Shown: positions 44,566 through 53,900 of the stretch, piece by piece
Layout: each line of letters starts with the position of its first letter
How positions within the stretch are numbered: position 1 is the first letter of the stretch
Source of the DNA: Alteromonas sp. V450
GTDB taxonomy: Bacteria; Pseudomonadota; Gammaproteobacteria; Enterobacterales; Alteromonadaceae
Assembly: GCF_001885075.1 (NCBI RefSeq)
Contig: NZ_MODU01000004.1
Location: forward strand, 2,108,001 to 2,172,000
DNA: 64,000 nucleotides
Direction of reading: 5' to 3'
Made by a program: the position numbers and the translations under genes
Notes under the pieces: generated by a model
The model's input: the letters and a program-made list of their open reading frames with translations, nothing else
What the model was told of the DNA's origin: nothing
The model's database searches: none

Positions 44566-47500
44566 ATGGCAACTAGTGTGTCTGCGCGTTCCTATAACGC
44601 AATTATTGAAAGTGCTCTCTCACAAGCGATCCATTTAGGATCACAATCCCCAAAGTCTCGTAAATCTGGAAGGCATGGCATCGCTGGCTTTTGCATGCTG
44701 CAAGGTCCTACAGGTGGCGGCAAGAGTAGTGGCCTATACCGCCATGGTAACGACGATGGGCGCCCTCCTGCACTGGAACAAATAAATACAGCAAATCACC
44801 AGTCCATTTTTGTCACCCATAGGTGGAACATTCTCCATGACGTTTACGCTAATGTCATAAAGAGTAAGTGTTCTAATGGAGCGTCGCTAACAGCAAGCGT
44901 CATTTACGCTCAAGATGAAAATATTATCTCAGCCTTGCTAAAAAAACCTCTCCCCCATGAAGTTGATGTCCAATCTCAAGATTTACCAGATCCCCAAAAG
45001 ACTCTAGTGCACTTGAATGACAACGGGTTGTTACCTCATGATAAATGGGGGTATTCAGCCATACAGCGAACGGTACGCAAAATAATGCGTGAAGCAACTA
45101 TATTGGAGAAAAACAGCTTTCAGTCTTCTGCACCGTTAGGTAAGTATTCGCGTCTAATGAAAAATGATTTACAACGTTCTTGTGCCCAGCTTGAGTTTAT
45201 GTTGTTGAAGAATATGCAGCTTCTTGAAAAAGAAGTTAAGAAAACAAAAGAAAAATATGGTGATGATGCTAATTTAACGAAGGTTGTTAAGAGAAAGCTC
45301 CATGCCTTTAGAAGTAACGACTGGGTCCGTCGAATATTTCCAGGCATAGTATGGCATGATGACAAACAACACTTGTTGATCATGACGACACAGAAATTAT
45401 TTTCTTCCTTTTACGATGGTGTACAAAAAGTACGTATATCGAGTAATGAACTGAAAGACCATGTAATTTTTGTCGATGAATTTGATTACCAGTCTGATGT
45501 ACTCCAACAATTACTGGCTCAATCTCAACTAGTACATGAGCCTCCCGAGTGCTTAGGCCAACTACTTGATGGTGGCCGAAGATTACTCAAAAGGATGCTG
45601 TATGACGAAAATGGCAGAGTACCCGAGATCAGAGAAAGGCTTACCAAGTTATTAGATGATCTCGAACAAGAGCTGAAAGTCAATAACATTAATTTGAAAG
45701 AAGACAGGGCTCTAGTTATACCTGCCAGAGACCACTTAGAAGGAAAATCATTTAAGTCACAATATTTATTTAGAGCTGATCACCTAGTTACTAGCAGTCA
45801 ACTTTCGATGACTCAAGCCTCGCACGGGTTCGCTGTAAAAGAGAGGCAATTCGGCGACAAATTTACTGCTGACGAAATCGATATAGATAAATTCCTTCGA
45901 TTAATGGAAAAATATATACGCCAGTTTAGTTTAATGCTGTCTGATTTTTCTTCTTCTGATGGTGAGGAGCAAGATTTATTAAGAGAGTTGAGTAGTTTAC
46001 TGTTTGATGCAGCTAATGACTATCGCCCTTCTCATTACAGTAGTGCTTTACCAAATATGTCTTTGTTCTCATTACCTCAAACTAGTTTGCCAGAACTCAA
46101 CAGTCTTAGAAAAAGCAATACACTACCCAATACTCATGCAAACATATTCGGGCTTACTAATTGGCAACTTAAGCAAAATGAGCAAAAAAATGATCTAGAC
46201 CGCTTACGTATCCAGATCCGGCGAGCTTTTTTACCAACTACTCCCGAAGGCTTAATACTTTCACTTGCCAGTAGAAATTTAGTATTTGGGTTATCTGCAA
46301 CATCGTACATTGAAAGAGCTCTTGGTCACTTCGATATTCGTTGGCTCAATTCAGCATTGCGTTACATTGCGGAATGTAGAACTCCTGATATCCAGAAAAG
46401 CTACTTAGGCCATGAATTCAAAAATAAACCAAAGGACTGGAGTAAAAGGCCTGTACCTTACTTCCAATCTGACGCTGATATAAAGCGTCAAAATGATATG
46501 ATCGCCTACTTAAGTGATAAAAAGGCAACCCTCCGACAAACCAACTTAGACGTGACGGTTTCTGGCTTTGACGAACGATTATCTCAGCAAGACCAAATCG
46601 ACATTCTTTCTAATTTAGTTCCCGAGTTTTTTCAGGACTCCGATAGCGGTATTTCCGCCAGCGCTAAGGAACATAGAGAAAGAACATTATTAAAACTCAT
46701 CAATGTAATTGCACTAGCTGGCACGAAAGAAAAGCATAAGGGTCAGCTCGCTTATGTTAATTCAACGAAATATTTTCGAAAATGGTTAATAGAAGACGAA
46801 GCGAAAGCCAGTCGCAACAGCATTGAGTGGCTATGCATAAATGAAAAAGCTGCCAAAGAATTCAGTCAAGACAAGCTTTTGGCTTCATTCAAAGATGTTT
46901 TCATTCCAATTAGCGTAAACGAACAAGAGATTACTATCTGTCTACTAAACGCTGAATGCCAAAAACGTCCAGGGTTTAAGGAAGCTTATCAAGCCGCATT
47001 TGATGCAGAATCCCCTGTCCTTATTATTACCCAAACAGCCTCAGCAACCAATGGTATCAACCTAGACTTTAAACTGAGCAATGATAAAAGTATGGACCTT
47101 ACTTGTGTGTACATACTTGAGTCTCGCCACTACTATTTTGCAGCTAATGATAACAGCGATGAAAATCTAGACAAAATGGCGCATGCGGGTTATCAAATGC
47201 GAAATTTAGATAAACTTCGCAGGTACGGCGAAATTTCTAGAAAAGAACATAGGAAATATATTTCAGCAGTAATGGATGGAACTGGCTATCAAATATCGCA
47301 GCTAAATAATTCTGTTTATAAAAAGGGCTCGGATTACATAAAAAATACAGCCGCTGACATACAGCAGCAGATTGGTCGTTTAGAGAGAGTTTGGGATCAT
47401 ATCGGTAATGTTGAAATATACGTTTCGCATCAACTGGCCCAAGACCTAATTAAATTTACAGCCTTACCTGCTTACACCAACCATAAACAGATACTCAGCG

Positions 47501-48522
47501 ACTTAAACCAAAAACTTCTCGATAGGCTAACTTCCATTGATGATGAATCTTCTAACGATTTTTTCGGTGCGATGTTTACGTCGAGTCAGACTGGTGAAAA
47601 CGCTGTCAGTATTATTGATGATAAGCTAATTCCAGCAATTCGAAAGTCACGCGAGTATCCAGAAATTACGGATGACATAGCCAAACTTTGGACACAGTTG
47701 GGGCGTGCCGTGCTGCAACTAGATTATGCTTGGAACCCCAAAAGTTTTGTTTATGGCATTCATACACCATTAAAAGATTGGGCTTGTATTGAAAAGCCAA
47801 CTCACAGCAGTTCATTCACAGAGATCTGGTACGATCCTGAAACATGGCAGTTTTTCAGTGAACCAGGTAAGGGCCGCATCCCCTATAGACCAGACAGACT
47901 ATACAGCTACATTCAGTCACACAGCGCCATCATAGATTGGTTCAACAAAAAGGGCTACAGGACATCAATGTATCCTATCGCTTGTGAATTAGAGGAGACA
48001 TATGTCCTCCACCCTCGCATCACTCAGAGAATATTACAAGGAAGGTTGGGTGAAGAGGCAATACGAGCTTTATTGCATTCGCAAAGCGTGACCACTCACA
48101 CAACCTTAAATAGCCAAAGTGTACTTGAGCTTTATGATTTTACAGTCTCAAAAACTGATTTTAGAGTAGATGCAAAATTTTGGGGAAGTGACAGCCTCGA
48201 TAAAACTGATGAGCAATACCAAGAATGGCTAATAAATGGTGCTCAACCTGACAAAGCCCCACTTGGATTAATTAATAAACTACAAGCAATTCGAAATGCG
48301 GAAGGCTTTGAAACCAAACTAGCCATACTCAACTTTGTCTGTACTGAGCATGATGCTTCACTTGTAGGATTTAACGAACAATTAAAGCAAGTTCCTGTTA
48401 CAGAGGCGGACATTATCGTACTTAATGGCTGCATAGGTCATGATGCTAAAGATACTGTAACCACTGGCTTCAACCACTTTGTGGATTTGGTTTCTGAACA
48501 ACAAAACAAGAAAGAGGACTAA
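44566..48522 (+). CDS. ddmD: DdmD-like SF2 helicase with C-terminal PD-(D/E)XK nuclease
   Basis: The protein has 1,318 residues from the ATG at 44,566 (GAGGTG six bases upstream; the upstream in-frame ATG lies in that ribosome site). Helicase motifs: Walker A GPTGGGKS (47-54, K53), DEFD box (304-307), SAT-type motif GLSATS (575-580) and motif VI QQIGRLER (934-941). A C-terminal nuclease is suggested by E1163/E1164, E1188-x2-D1191 and D1202-A-K1204. This matches DdmD of V. cholerae as remembered: Walker A lysine near 55, nuclease lysine near the C terminus, about 1,190 residues. DdmD is loaded by DdmE onto plasmids and degrades them. The assignment is by motifs and gene order, not alignment. 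Confidence 0.72.
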   Translation: MATSVSARSYNAIIESALSQAIHLGSQSPKSRKSGRHGIAGFCMLQGPTGGGKSSGLYRHGNDDGRPPALEQINTANHQSIFVTHRWNILHDVYANVIKSKCSNGASLTASVIYAQDENIISALLKKPLPHEVDVQSQDLPDPQKTLVHLNDNGLLPHDKWGYSAIQRTVRKIMREATILEKNSFQSSAPLGKYSRLMKNDLQRSCAQLEFMLLKNMQLLEKEVKKTKEKYGDDANLTKVVKRKLHAFRSNDWVRRIFPGIVWHDDKQHLLIMTTQKLFSSFYDGVQKVRISSNELKDHVIFVDEFDYQSDVLQQLLAQSQLVHEPPECLGQLLDGGRRLLKRMLYDENGRVPEIRERLTKLLDDLEQELKVNNINLKEDRALVIPARDHLEGKSFKSQYLFRADHLVTSSQLSMTQASHGFAVKERQFGDKFTADEIDIDKFLRLMEKYIRQFSLMLSDFSSSDGEEQDLLRELSSLLFDAANDYRPSHYSSALPNMSLFSLPQTSLPELNSLRKSNTLPNTHANIFGLTNWQLKQNEQKNDLDRLRIQIRRAFLPTTPEGLILSLASRNLVFGLSATSYIERALGHFDIRWLNSALRYIAECRTPDIQKSYLGHEFKNKPKDWSKRPVPYFQSDADIKRQNDMIAYLSDKKATLRQTNLDVTVSGFDERLSQQDQIDILSNLVPEFFQDSDSGISASAKEHRERTLLKLINVIALAGTKEKHKGQLAYVNSTKYFRKWLIEDEAKASRNSIEWLCINEKAAKEFSQDKLLASFKDVFIPISVNEQEITICLLNAECQKRPGFKEAYQAAFDAESPVLIITQTASATNGINLDFKLSNDKSMDLTCVYILESRHYYFAANDNSDENLDKMAHAGYQMRNLDKLRRYGEISRKEHRKYISAVMDGTGYQISQLNNSVYKKGSDYIKNTAADIQQQIGRLERVWDHIGNVEIYVSHQLAQDLIKFTALPAYTNHKQILSDLNQKLLDRLTSIDDESSNDFFGAMFTSSQTGENAVSIIDDKLIPAIRKSREYPEITDDIAKLWTQLGRAVLQLDYAWNPKSFVYGIHTPLKDWACIEKPTHSSSFTEIWYDPETWQFFSEPGKGRIPYRPDRLYSYIQSHSAIIDWFNKKGYRTSMYPIACELEETYVLHPRITQRILQGRLGEEAIRALLHSQSVTTHTTLNSQSVLELYDFTVSKTDFRVDAKFWGSDSLDKTDEQYQEWLINGAQPDKAPLGLINKLQAIRNAEGFETKLAILNFVCTEHDASLVGFNEQLKQVPVTEADIIVLNGCIGHDAKDTVTTGFNHFVDLVSEQQNKKED

Positions 48523-48525
48523 AAG

Positions 48526-50982
48526 GTGAGCAATAACAATCCAATAGTAAGAGAATTGCCCCTTTCTCACACAATTTACTTAGACAGTGAAATCGACGCT
48601 GAAAAAGCTAAGAAACTAGTGGTTTACCATTATCCATTGAACAAATCATATCGATGGAAGGAGTGGCAAGAACACTTAGACACAGAGCTTTCTAATCGCT
48701 ACTACCCATATTTGATGCGCAGCTACAAAGGACAATTTGGTTTGTTTGTAGCTGTGGACTCTGAAATCACTAAGCCACCGGTTATTCTCAATAAAGATGG
48801 AATGGATATTCGCCCCGAGAAAGTCCAATACTCCGCTGAAATGAACCCCATCTGGATACGTTTGATAATGCGCAAAGTATCTGCATTTGGGACTCATTGC
48901 AAAGGAAGTCATACATTAGGTAGGCCTCTTCTTAAAATAGATACTTGGAACACTAAAAAAAGTACAGGCGTCAATGCAATCAGTTTAGATTGTAGAACTC
49001 AACAACGCAGGGATAGGAATACGACCGAAGTAGTTCTTTTTCATGAAAATGTACCACTTCGTGTACTAGACAGTGCGAAAGCCAACGCAGAACACCGAAG
49101 CTCTATGTGGGTATACGATAAGAACAACATTTTAGTGCGCTGGATACCTAAAAAAGGCGAAAAAACTTCCGGGCCTGTGTACTCAGAAATACGTAAAAAT
49201 AAAAATAAACGAAAGCAACGTGCATTTATTGATCTTTCTAATACAGATGCCTTCAAGGGCAGCTGGCCTTGCTTACTTAAACCTATTCAAGATGAATTGA
49301 TTGAGAGAGCCCAAGAATATGGCTTTAATCTAAAGCCTAAAACCTTAAATCTCAGACCATTACCTCTCAAGACCAAATATAAGCAAGGTCCAAAAACTCG
49401 GAATACAATGCCTAGTGTAGCATTGCTAGAAAAAGTTCTTGTGCTCGACTTACGTTTCTCAAAGAACATATCGGCTGAGCAAATGTTGTTACCACTTAAT
49501 CAAGCGCTATCTGAAAAAAGTATTAACACGCAACTTCATCTTTTACCTGATTGCGCCCCTCAAGATATTGATAGCCTTGAATTCAATAAGTCTGATTCAA
49601 TTTTAGTTCTTTTAGATCAATATCCTGGAGTTATTGAAGACCATTACCCTCTCACAACTAAACTTCGCACTAAGGTCGCTTGCCAGCACATCAATGTAAA
49701 CCCATATGACTTAGACGGTGACTCCATCGAAGCCAAGCTTATTAATGAAATTAGCGACGAAGAGAGTGATGAAACATATTTAGTACCTGAAGACGAATAC
49801 TATAACTATGCTCTATCTATGTTTGAGACAGATAGCAGGATGGAGGCACTGAAGCGCAATTTAGAAATTGTCATCAAAGAACTAAGTATAAAGCATTTGC
49901 TGCATGATGATCAGGTCAAATTAAGCTCAATGCTTCCTGAAGAGCGCGACGTTCTAAATGAAGAGCTTGTTGTTATAACCGACGGTTACCTGTTTACAGT
50001 TCTCAATGACAGACCAGTACTCATCCCCTTTAATCCAACCATATCAGAGCATGAAAAAAATTGTGATTTAGTTTTGGGTAAATTTAATACCTCTGTAAAA
50101 CAGCTGTTTGCATTGTTGAGTAGAGAATGGCCATACAGCTACCAACCACAGGTGGTAATGCAAGGTTTTGGTAGTGATGCAGAAAAGTATGCTAGGTTTG
50201 CTCGCAGGCAGACCATTGTTATACATAAAGCGGAATCTGTTTCTATCTACTACCAAGACCCTAAGTACGATACGCCTCATATGCTTCCGAACCACCTTGC
50301 AGAAACACTGCAAGAACTCCAATCACAGAATATCTCTATGCCATTAAAAGAGTGGCAGTTACCTGAAAGAGATGTGTTAGAAGAGCATATTAATGAATTG
50401 AAGGAAGAAGGTGAGCTATCAGAGAAAAGTGCAAATACCTTACTTATGCAGCTTGATGATATTAAAACATGCTGGCATGAAGCACTAGGTACTTTATGGC
50501 AGGAAAACCGATCATCAATTGAATACAAAGAACTAAAGCAACATGCATTTAAAGCACTGTTAAGTGTGATGAACAATAAGTTACCTGAAGGTGAAATGCC
50601 CAAAAAAATTGTAAGTTCAAGCCTCAGCGGTTCTTGGGCCAAAGTTGCTTCAAGAGTATTTGGTATTCCATTGCAAGACATTCGAGCCTGGCTAAGAGAC
50701 ATTCCGGGTATTCAAAGGTTATGGCATGATCCAGAGCAAGGGTATTACATTGTAGGAAGCTTAGCTCCGCCTAAATTACAACTAACCAGACAACCAAGTA
50801 TTCGCCAATGGCACGCACTCCAAGGAGAAATGAATACTGAGCTACTTGCCTCATTAATTGATGTTGACTGGGTTCGCTCCAACCAACTTGCTGGTAACCC
50901 ATGTGTGGCACTACTTGTTAGACGGTGGAGAGATTGCCAAAACGGCAAGGAAGAAGCTTTAGGTTTAGGGTTGATAAAATGA
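48526..50982 (+). CDS. ddmE: DdmE-like (PIWI/Argonaute-related) protein
   Basis: The 818-residue protein starts at a GTG three bases after ddmD, with AGAGGA upstream. A MID-like segment is visible at about 356-393: a strand-rich SDSILVLLDQYPG, then DHYPLTTKLRTKVACQHINV, recalling the MID/PIWI pattern in which a K and a Q follow the loop. No DEDX-type catalytic tetrad could be picked out, as in DdmE, which guides rather than cuts. It is longer than V. cholerae DdmE (about 690). The alternative is a pPIWI-RE type protein, whose partners are also a helicase and a nuclease. The pairing with a DdmD-like protein is the main evidence. Confidence 0.55.
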   Translation: MSNNNPIVRELPLSHTIYLDSEIDAEKAKKLVVYHYPLNKSYRWKEWQEHLDTELSNRYYPYLMRSYKGQFGLFVAVDSEITKPPVILNKDGMDIRPEKVQYSAEMNPIWIRLIMRKVSAFGTHCKGSHTLGRPLLKIDTWNTKKSTGVNAISLDCRTQQRRDRNTTEVVLFHENVPLRVLDSAKANAEHRSSMWVYDKNNILVRWIPKKGEKTSGPVYSEIRKNKNKRKQRAFIDLSNTDAFKGSWPCLLKPIQDELIERAQEYGFNLKPKTLNLRPLPLKTKYKQGPKTRNTMPSVALLEKVLVLDLRFSKNISAEQMLLPLNQALSEKSINTQLHLLPDCAPQDIDSLEFNKSDSILVLLDQYPGVIEDHYPLTTKLRTKVACQHINVNPYDLDGDSIEAKLINEISDEESDETYLVPEDEYYNYALSMFETDSRMEALKRNLEIVIKELSIKHLLHDDQVKLSSMLPEERDVLNEELVVITDGYLFTVLNDRPVLIPFNPTISEHEKNCDLVLGKFNTSVKQLFALLSREWPYSYQPQVVMQGFGSDAEKYARFARRQTIVIHKAESVSIYYQDPKYDTPHMLPNHLAETLQELQSQNISMPLKEWQLPERDVLEEHINELKEEGELSEKSANTLLMQLDDIKTCWHEALGTLWQENRSSIEYKELKQHAFKALLSVMNNKLPEGEMPKKIVSSSLSGSWAKVASRVFGIPLQDIRAWLRDIPGIQRLWHDPEQGYYIVGSLAPPKLQLTRQPSIRQWHALQGEMNTELLASLIDVDWVRSNQLAGNPCVALLVRRWRDCQNGKEEALGLGLIK

Positions 50983-53900
50983 AAGTAAAAAATTCGGCGA
51001 TTATTTATACCGGATATGACTACCAAACATTGCAAGGTATTAAGCTACTAGCAAACTGGCTTCACAGTCCTGCATCATATATTCGAGTTGCATTTGAAGC
51101 AGACAATGACAGTAATGAAACACCTGAAGGTATAGATGATGTTGTTTGTGAAAGGCCAAATGGTATTAAAGATTTTTGGCAAGTTAAATTTACTCCCTCC
51201 CCTGAGAAGGATGAAAACTGCCTTACGTGGGATTGGTTGTTAAAAATCTCAGGTAAAACAGCTAGATCTCGTTCCATTCTTAAAAAACTCTACGATGCTA
51301 TTAATGCTGTGCCTGCTGAAAAGCTTGGGGATGTAGTTCTATTGACCAACAAGCGGCCGGATAGATCTATGGAGTCTTGCCTGCGTGGTTCAAAAATAGA
51401 CTTTCATCAGGTTAATGATGACTCACAACAAGAGGTTATCCGACAATTAGGAAACCGCGAAGCTGCTATGTTTCTTTTTTCGAAGTTGACCGTCCAACAT
51501 AGTGATGGAGACTACCTTACGATAAAGCGTAGTGTTCGAGCCGAGCTTTTGAAGTTTTCCGACGATACAGGCGTTGAGCGGCTTATCGCAAGAGCACGTG
51601 AATGGGCAATGTTTCAGAATAATCCTCCAGAAAATGGTTGGATTTATCTTCATCATGTTAGAGAAGTTTTATCACCCAAAAGACCGGAGCCCATACCTGA
51701 AATATTCTCTGTGCCTGAGGATTATTGCCTCCCAGATTCAGATTTTCACAATGCTCTACTTGCTCGTATTAGCAGCTCAAACGGCGAAGTCATTACGTTA
51801 ACGGGTAAGCCTGGTGTTGGAAAAAGTACGTATCTATCGTTTCTGTGTCAAGAATTGGAAGATCAGGAAATTCCGCTATTACGTCATCACTATTTCTTAT
51901 CATTGGGGGATACAACAGAAGACAGACTAAGCCCAAGAGTCGTCGCTGAATCGCTGCTACATCAAATCAATAGCTTTCACAAAGAAGCAAATGCAAGTAC
52001 ATCCCATCCTGAAAACCTGCGTGATGCGCTGGTAACCTGCGCAAATTATTACAAAGACAGGGGAAAACCCTTTTTAGTATTAATTGATGGACTGGATCAT
52101 GTTTGGCGAGACAATGCAAAAAATAAAAAGCCATTGGACGAAACCTTCAGACAATTGCTACCTACAACAGTAAACTTAGTGATACTTGTTGGAACGCAAC
52201 CAGTTGACGATGATTTACTCCCTCACACACTACTTACTCATTCTCCTAAGAATGAATGGCATTGGTTGCCTGAAATGTCTGGAAATTCTATATACGAGTA
52301 TTTAAAACTTCATATTGAATCTGGTCGATTATTCTCCAACGGTCATGAGGATCATGTAGATGAAGAAATTCAGAAAAGTGCTGGCGCGTTATTAAAGGCT
52401 ACAAATGGCTATCCACTGCATATGATCTACTCATCTGAGTATCTGTCTCATCATGGATTAGCACTTTCTTACTGGCAAATTGAGAAGCTTCCGCCATGCT
52501 CCGATGGCAATATTACTACTTATTATTCCGAGCTCTGGCGTAACCTCAATTATAGACAAAAGGATGTTCTTCACCTTTGCAGTGGATTTCAATTTGCATG
52601 GCCCAGACCGGCGATTGGTTGCGTTGTCAAAGATATTCATGAATATGCTCCGAGCGTTGATGCCGTTGCACACATGCTTTCTGAAGGAGTTTGTGGAGTG
52701 AGGCCATTTCATGAAAGCTTGGTTGTGTTTGTTAGAAGTCAGGAAGAACACGAAGAACGAATAAGTGCCTTGCTGCCATTTGTGTGTGAATGGCTAAACT
52801 TAAGCGCACCTATTCATCTCAAGGATAATTGGCTTTGGTCCTGTTTGGCTCGAATGGGCAGCACATCCGAATTACGAGAAGGCGTTGTAAGGGACTGGAT
52901 ACTTGATAAGCTTATTACTGGCATGCCAGTCAAATCATGCATAAGGCTATTATCTGAAGCTGAAACATATGCATTTGAAGAACTTGAATATGCTGAGGCA
53001 TATGGCCATAGAGCATTAAAAACCCGGCTTATAAATGGACCTGAATTCCAGACTTGGGATTCCAATAATTTAAGTATTCTCTCCCTTATATTAGCTGATG
53101 AAGCATCTATAAATGAATTAATATCAGGACAAAACGAGTATTCACCAACCAAATTATCCATATTGGCAATTGCATTATGGTATAGAGGGGCAGTTGATCA
53201 AGCAGAGTTGTTATCGCAGAAGGCTATTGATCGATATCGGGCTAAAACCAAACTTTTGTCTTCTCGACACTCTCAAGATAACGAAGCTGAAGCTGCTGTA
53301 CTGATAAAAGCAGGTGTATTAACCGACAGCCTTAACTACGATGCGATTATTGAAGGAGGAAACTTCTCTAATTGGCCCGATGGATATGTGGCTAGTTTTA
53401 GACGTGCATGCCGTACAAAAAAAGAGCTGGGTCTGCTCTTCAGGGCTTGGCAGTGTTTACCCAGTAATTCAAATCATATCGGTCAAATCGAACTCGATGC
53501 AATTAGATTAAGCATTATAGAGGGTGCAGATATTGCCCGTAGGCCAGAATATAGCGCTTTTTCCTCACAGACGTTATCTCAGTTTTTAGATATATTCTCT
53601 AAGAAAAAATTTGCCAGTATTAAAACTCACCTTTTTGATGGCCTCTCGGAAACAGTCTTCAAAGTTGAAAAACCTGGCGGTTATCATAGCTGGTTTTTTT
53701 CTTCACTTTGTACCAGGTTAAGTGCAGAAGGCGACTTCTCTTGGTTACCAGTTAGTGCAACATCAGATCGAGCGGATGTGTCAGCTCATTATGTATTGCT
53801 TAATGAGCTTTCAGATTGGATCGCAAATGAACTTTTAGCAGGGAATACATTAAACTTTGACGTAGTTTGTGCGATGTTTCCGCTGTGGCCAATATTAGAT

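Noticed and set aside
50925-50978. Longer N terminus of the STAND protein
   Set aside because: The extra 18 residues overlap the end of the preceding gene; the ATG at 50,979 overlaps its stop as ATGA and begins right before the nuclease motif GYDYQ.
44566-50982. pPIWI-RE system instead of DdmDE
   Set aside because: The nuclease is fused to the helicase C terminus, as in DdmD, rather than encoded as a separate small gene, and the helicase does not look DinG-like. It is not fully excluded for the 818-residue protein.
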